A stretch of 64,000 nucleotides of DNA from Amoebidium appalachense. Lineage: Eukaryota; Ichthyosporea. The translations under genes were made by a program, and so were the position numbers. This document shows, piece by piece, positions 63,478-64,000 of the stretch. Below the pieces are notes generated by a model. It was given only the letters and a program-made list of their open reading frames with translations. It had not been told where the DNA came from and did no database searches. Numbering within the stretch: the stretch's first letter is position 1; the number at the start of each line of letters is the position of its first letter. The stretch spans positions 4,712,001-4,776,000 of the forward strand of contig CAVNZM010000006.1 in assembly GCA_963693365.1 (NCBI GenBank), in the 5' to 3' direction.

Positions 63478-64000
63478 CTTCGCGGTTGCAGACGTGTTTG
63501 TGCCAATTGCAAGCTTAAGTGTAAGTGAATTGTGGTGTGGTGTATGAGTAAGGAGCTGTGATACATATAGCTCACCGTCAACATTGTCGATGTTTCGTCA
63601 CCTGCATGGTCTACAATTGGCGCGCGCGCACGTGGCATTTACGTCATGTGAACTGTAGTAGTGGCCAGGTCCCAGCTCCAGCTCTCGCGGCCGGTGTGCG
63701 CCGCGTGCACGTGACTCGGAAGGTCCACATATGCCCAGTGTAGTGGTTGTATTCTCTCTGCGAATTCACACATTCGGCCTCTTCCGGTTATATGTACAAT
63801 GGTGTCCATATGCATGCCATTATAATGTTAGTATCATCGTATGTGCACGCACACGTGCGTGCGCACCATAGCCATATGCATTGACTATGATAATGGCATG
63901 CATACATGTACATATGCACACCGATATGTCCGGAGGAGGCAGGGATTCAAAAATATATTCGAATATGGAAGCCAGCCGGAGCCACAACCGTTCTGTGTCC
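63478..64000. other. Upstream region of the M13 gene
   Basis: No gene seen. Contains a perfect 14-bp inverted repeat, ATGCATGCCATTAT at 63810-63823 and ATAATGGCATGCAT at 63890-63903, with further partial pairing inside; it may extrude a cruciform or bind a dimeric regulator. Confidence 0.5.

Overview
The window is nuclear DNA of a eukaryote: genes are split by GT-AG introns, and there is a Ty3/gypsy chromovirus, a non-LTR retrotransposon fragment and an extreme load of simple repeats (poly-C/poly-G runs, CA/GT, CT/GA and four-base arrays). The gene set (a KLHDC10-type kelch protein, an M13 metallopeptidase, an SKP1-like protein, an AAAP amino-acid permease) fits a holozoan or other opisthokont-grade organism, but the sequence alone does not fix the lineage.

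Layout. 758-2242 (-): intronless AAAP permease. 2243-7049: gene-poor, with a GGCGAGCC palindromic cluster and many CCAAT boxes. 7050-15072 (-): chromovirus with 356-bp LTRs that look identical but with gag-pol broken in many places. 15073-19275: microsatellites, including a 250-bp tandem duplication. 19276-21489 (-): a three-exon gene joining a KHA-like domain to one C2H2 finger. 23474-34385 (+): ten-exon SKP1-like gene with a long C-terminal extension; its introns carry a poly-C-tailed interspersed element. 38459-43679 (-): five-exon KLHDC10-like gene, with a bacterial-looking island in its last intron. 45070-46640 (+): 5'-truncated, frameshifted LINE-type reverse transcriptase. 46925-63477 (-): twenty-exon secreted M13 peptidase of 878 residues, with a 1.6-kb tetranucleotide array in one intron.

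The multi-exon models were built by hand from splice signals. Reading phase is kept across every junction and the models end in family-typical C-termini, so the M13 and KLHDC10 models are strong; the 16-nt exon of the SKP1-like gene is the least certain junction. Two ubiquitin-ligase parts (the SKP1-like protein and a predicted CUL2 receptor) lie tail to tail, about 4 kb apart. Most long open frames in the window are translations of simple repeats and are not genes.
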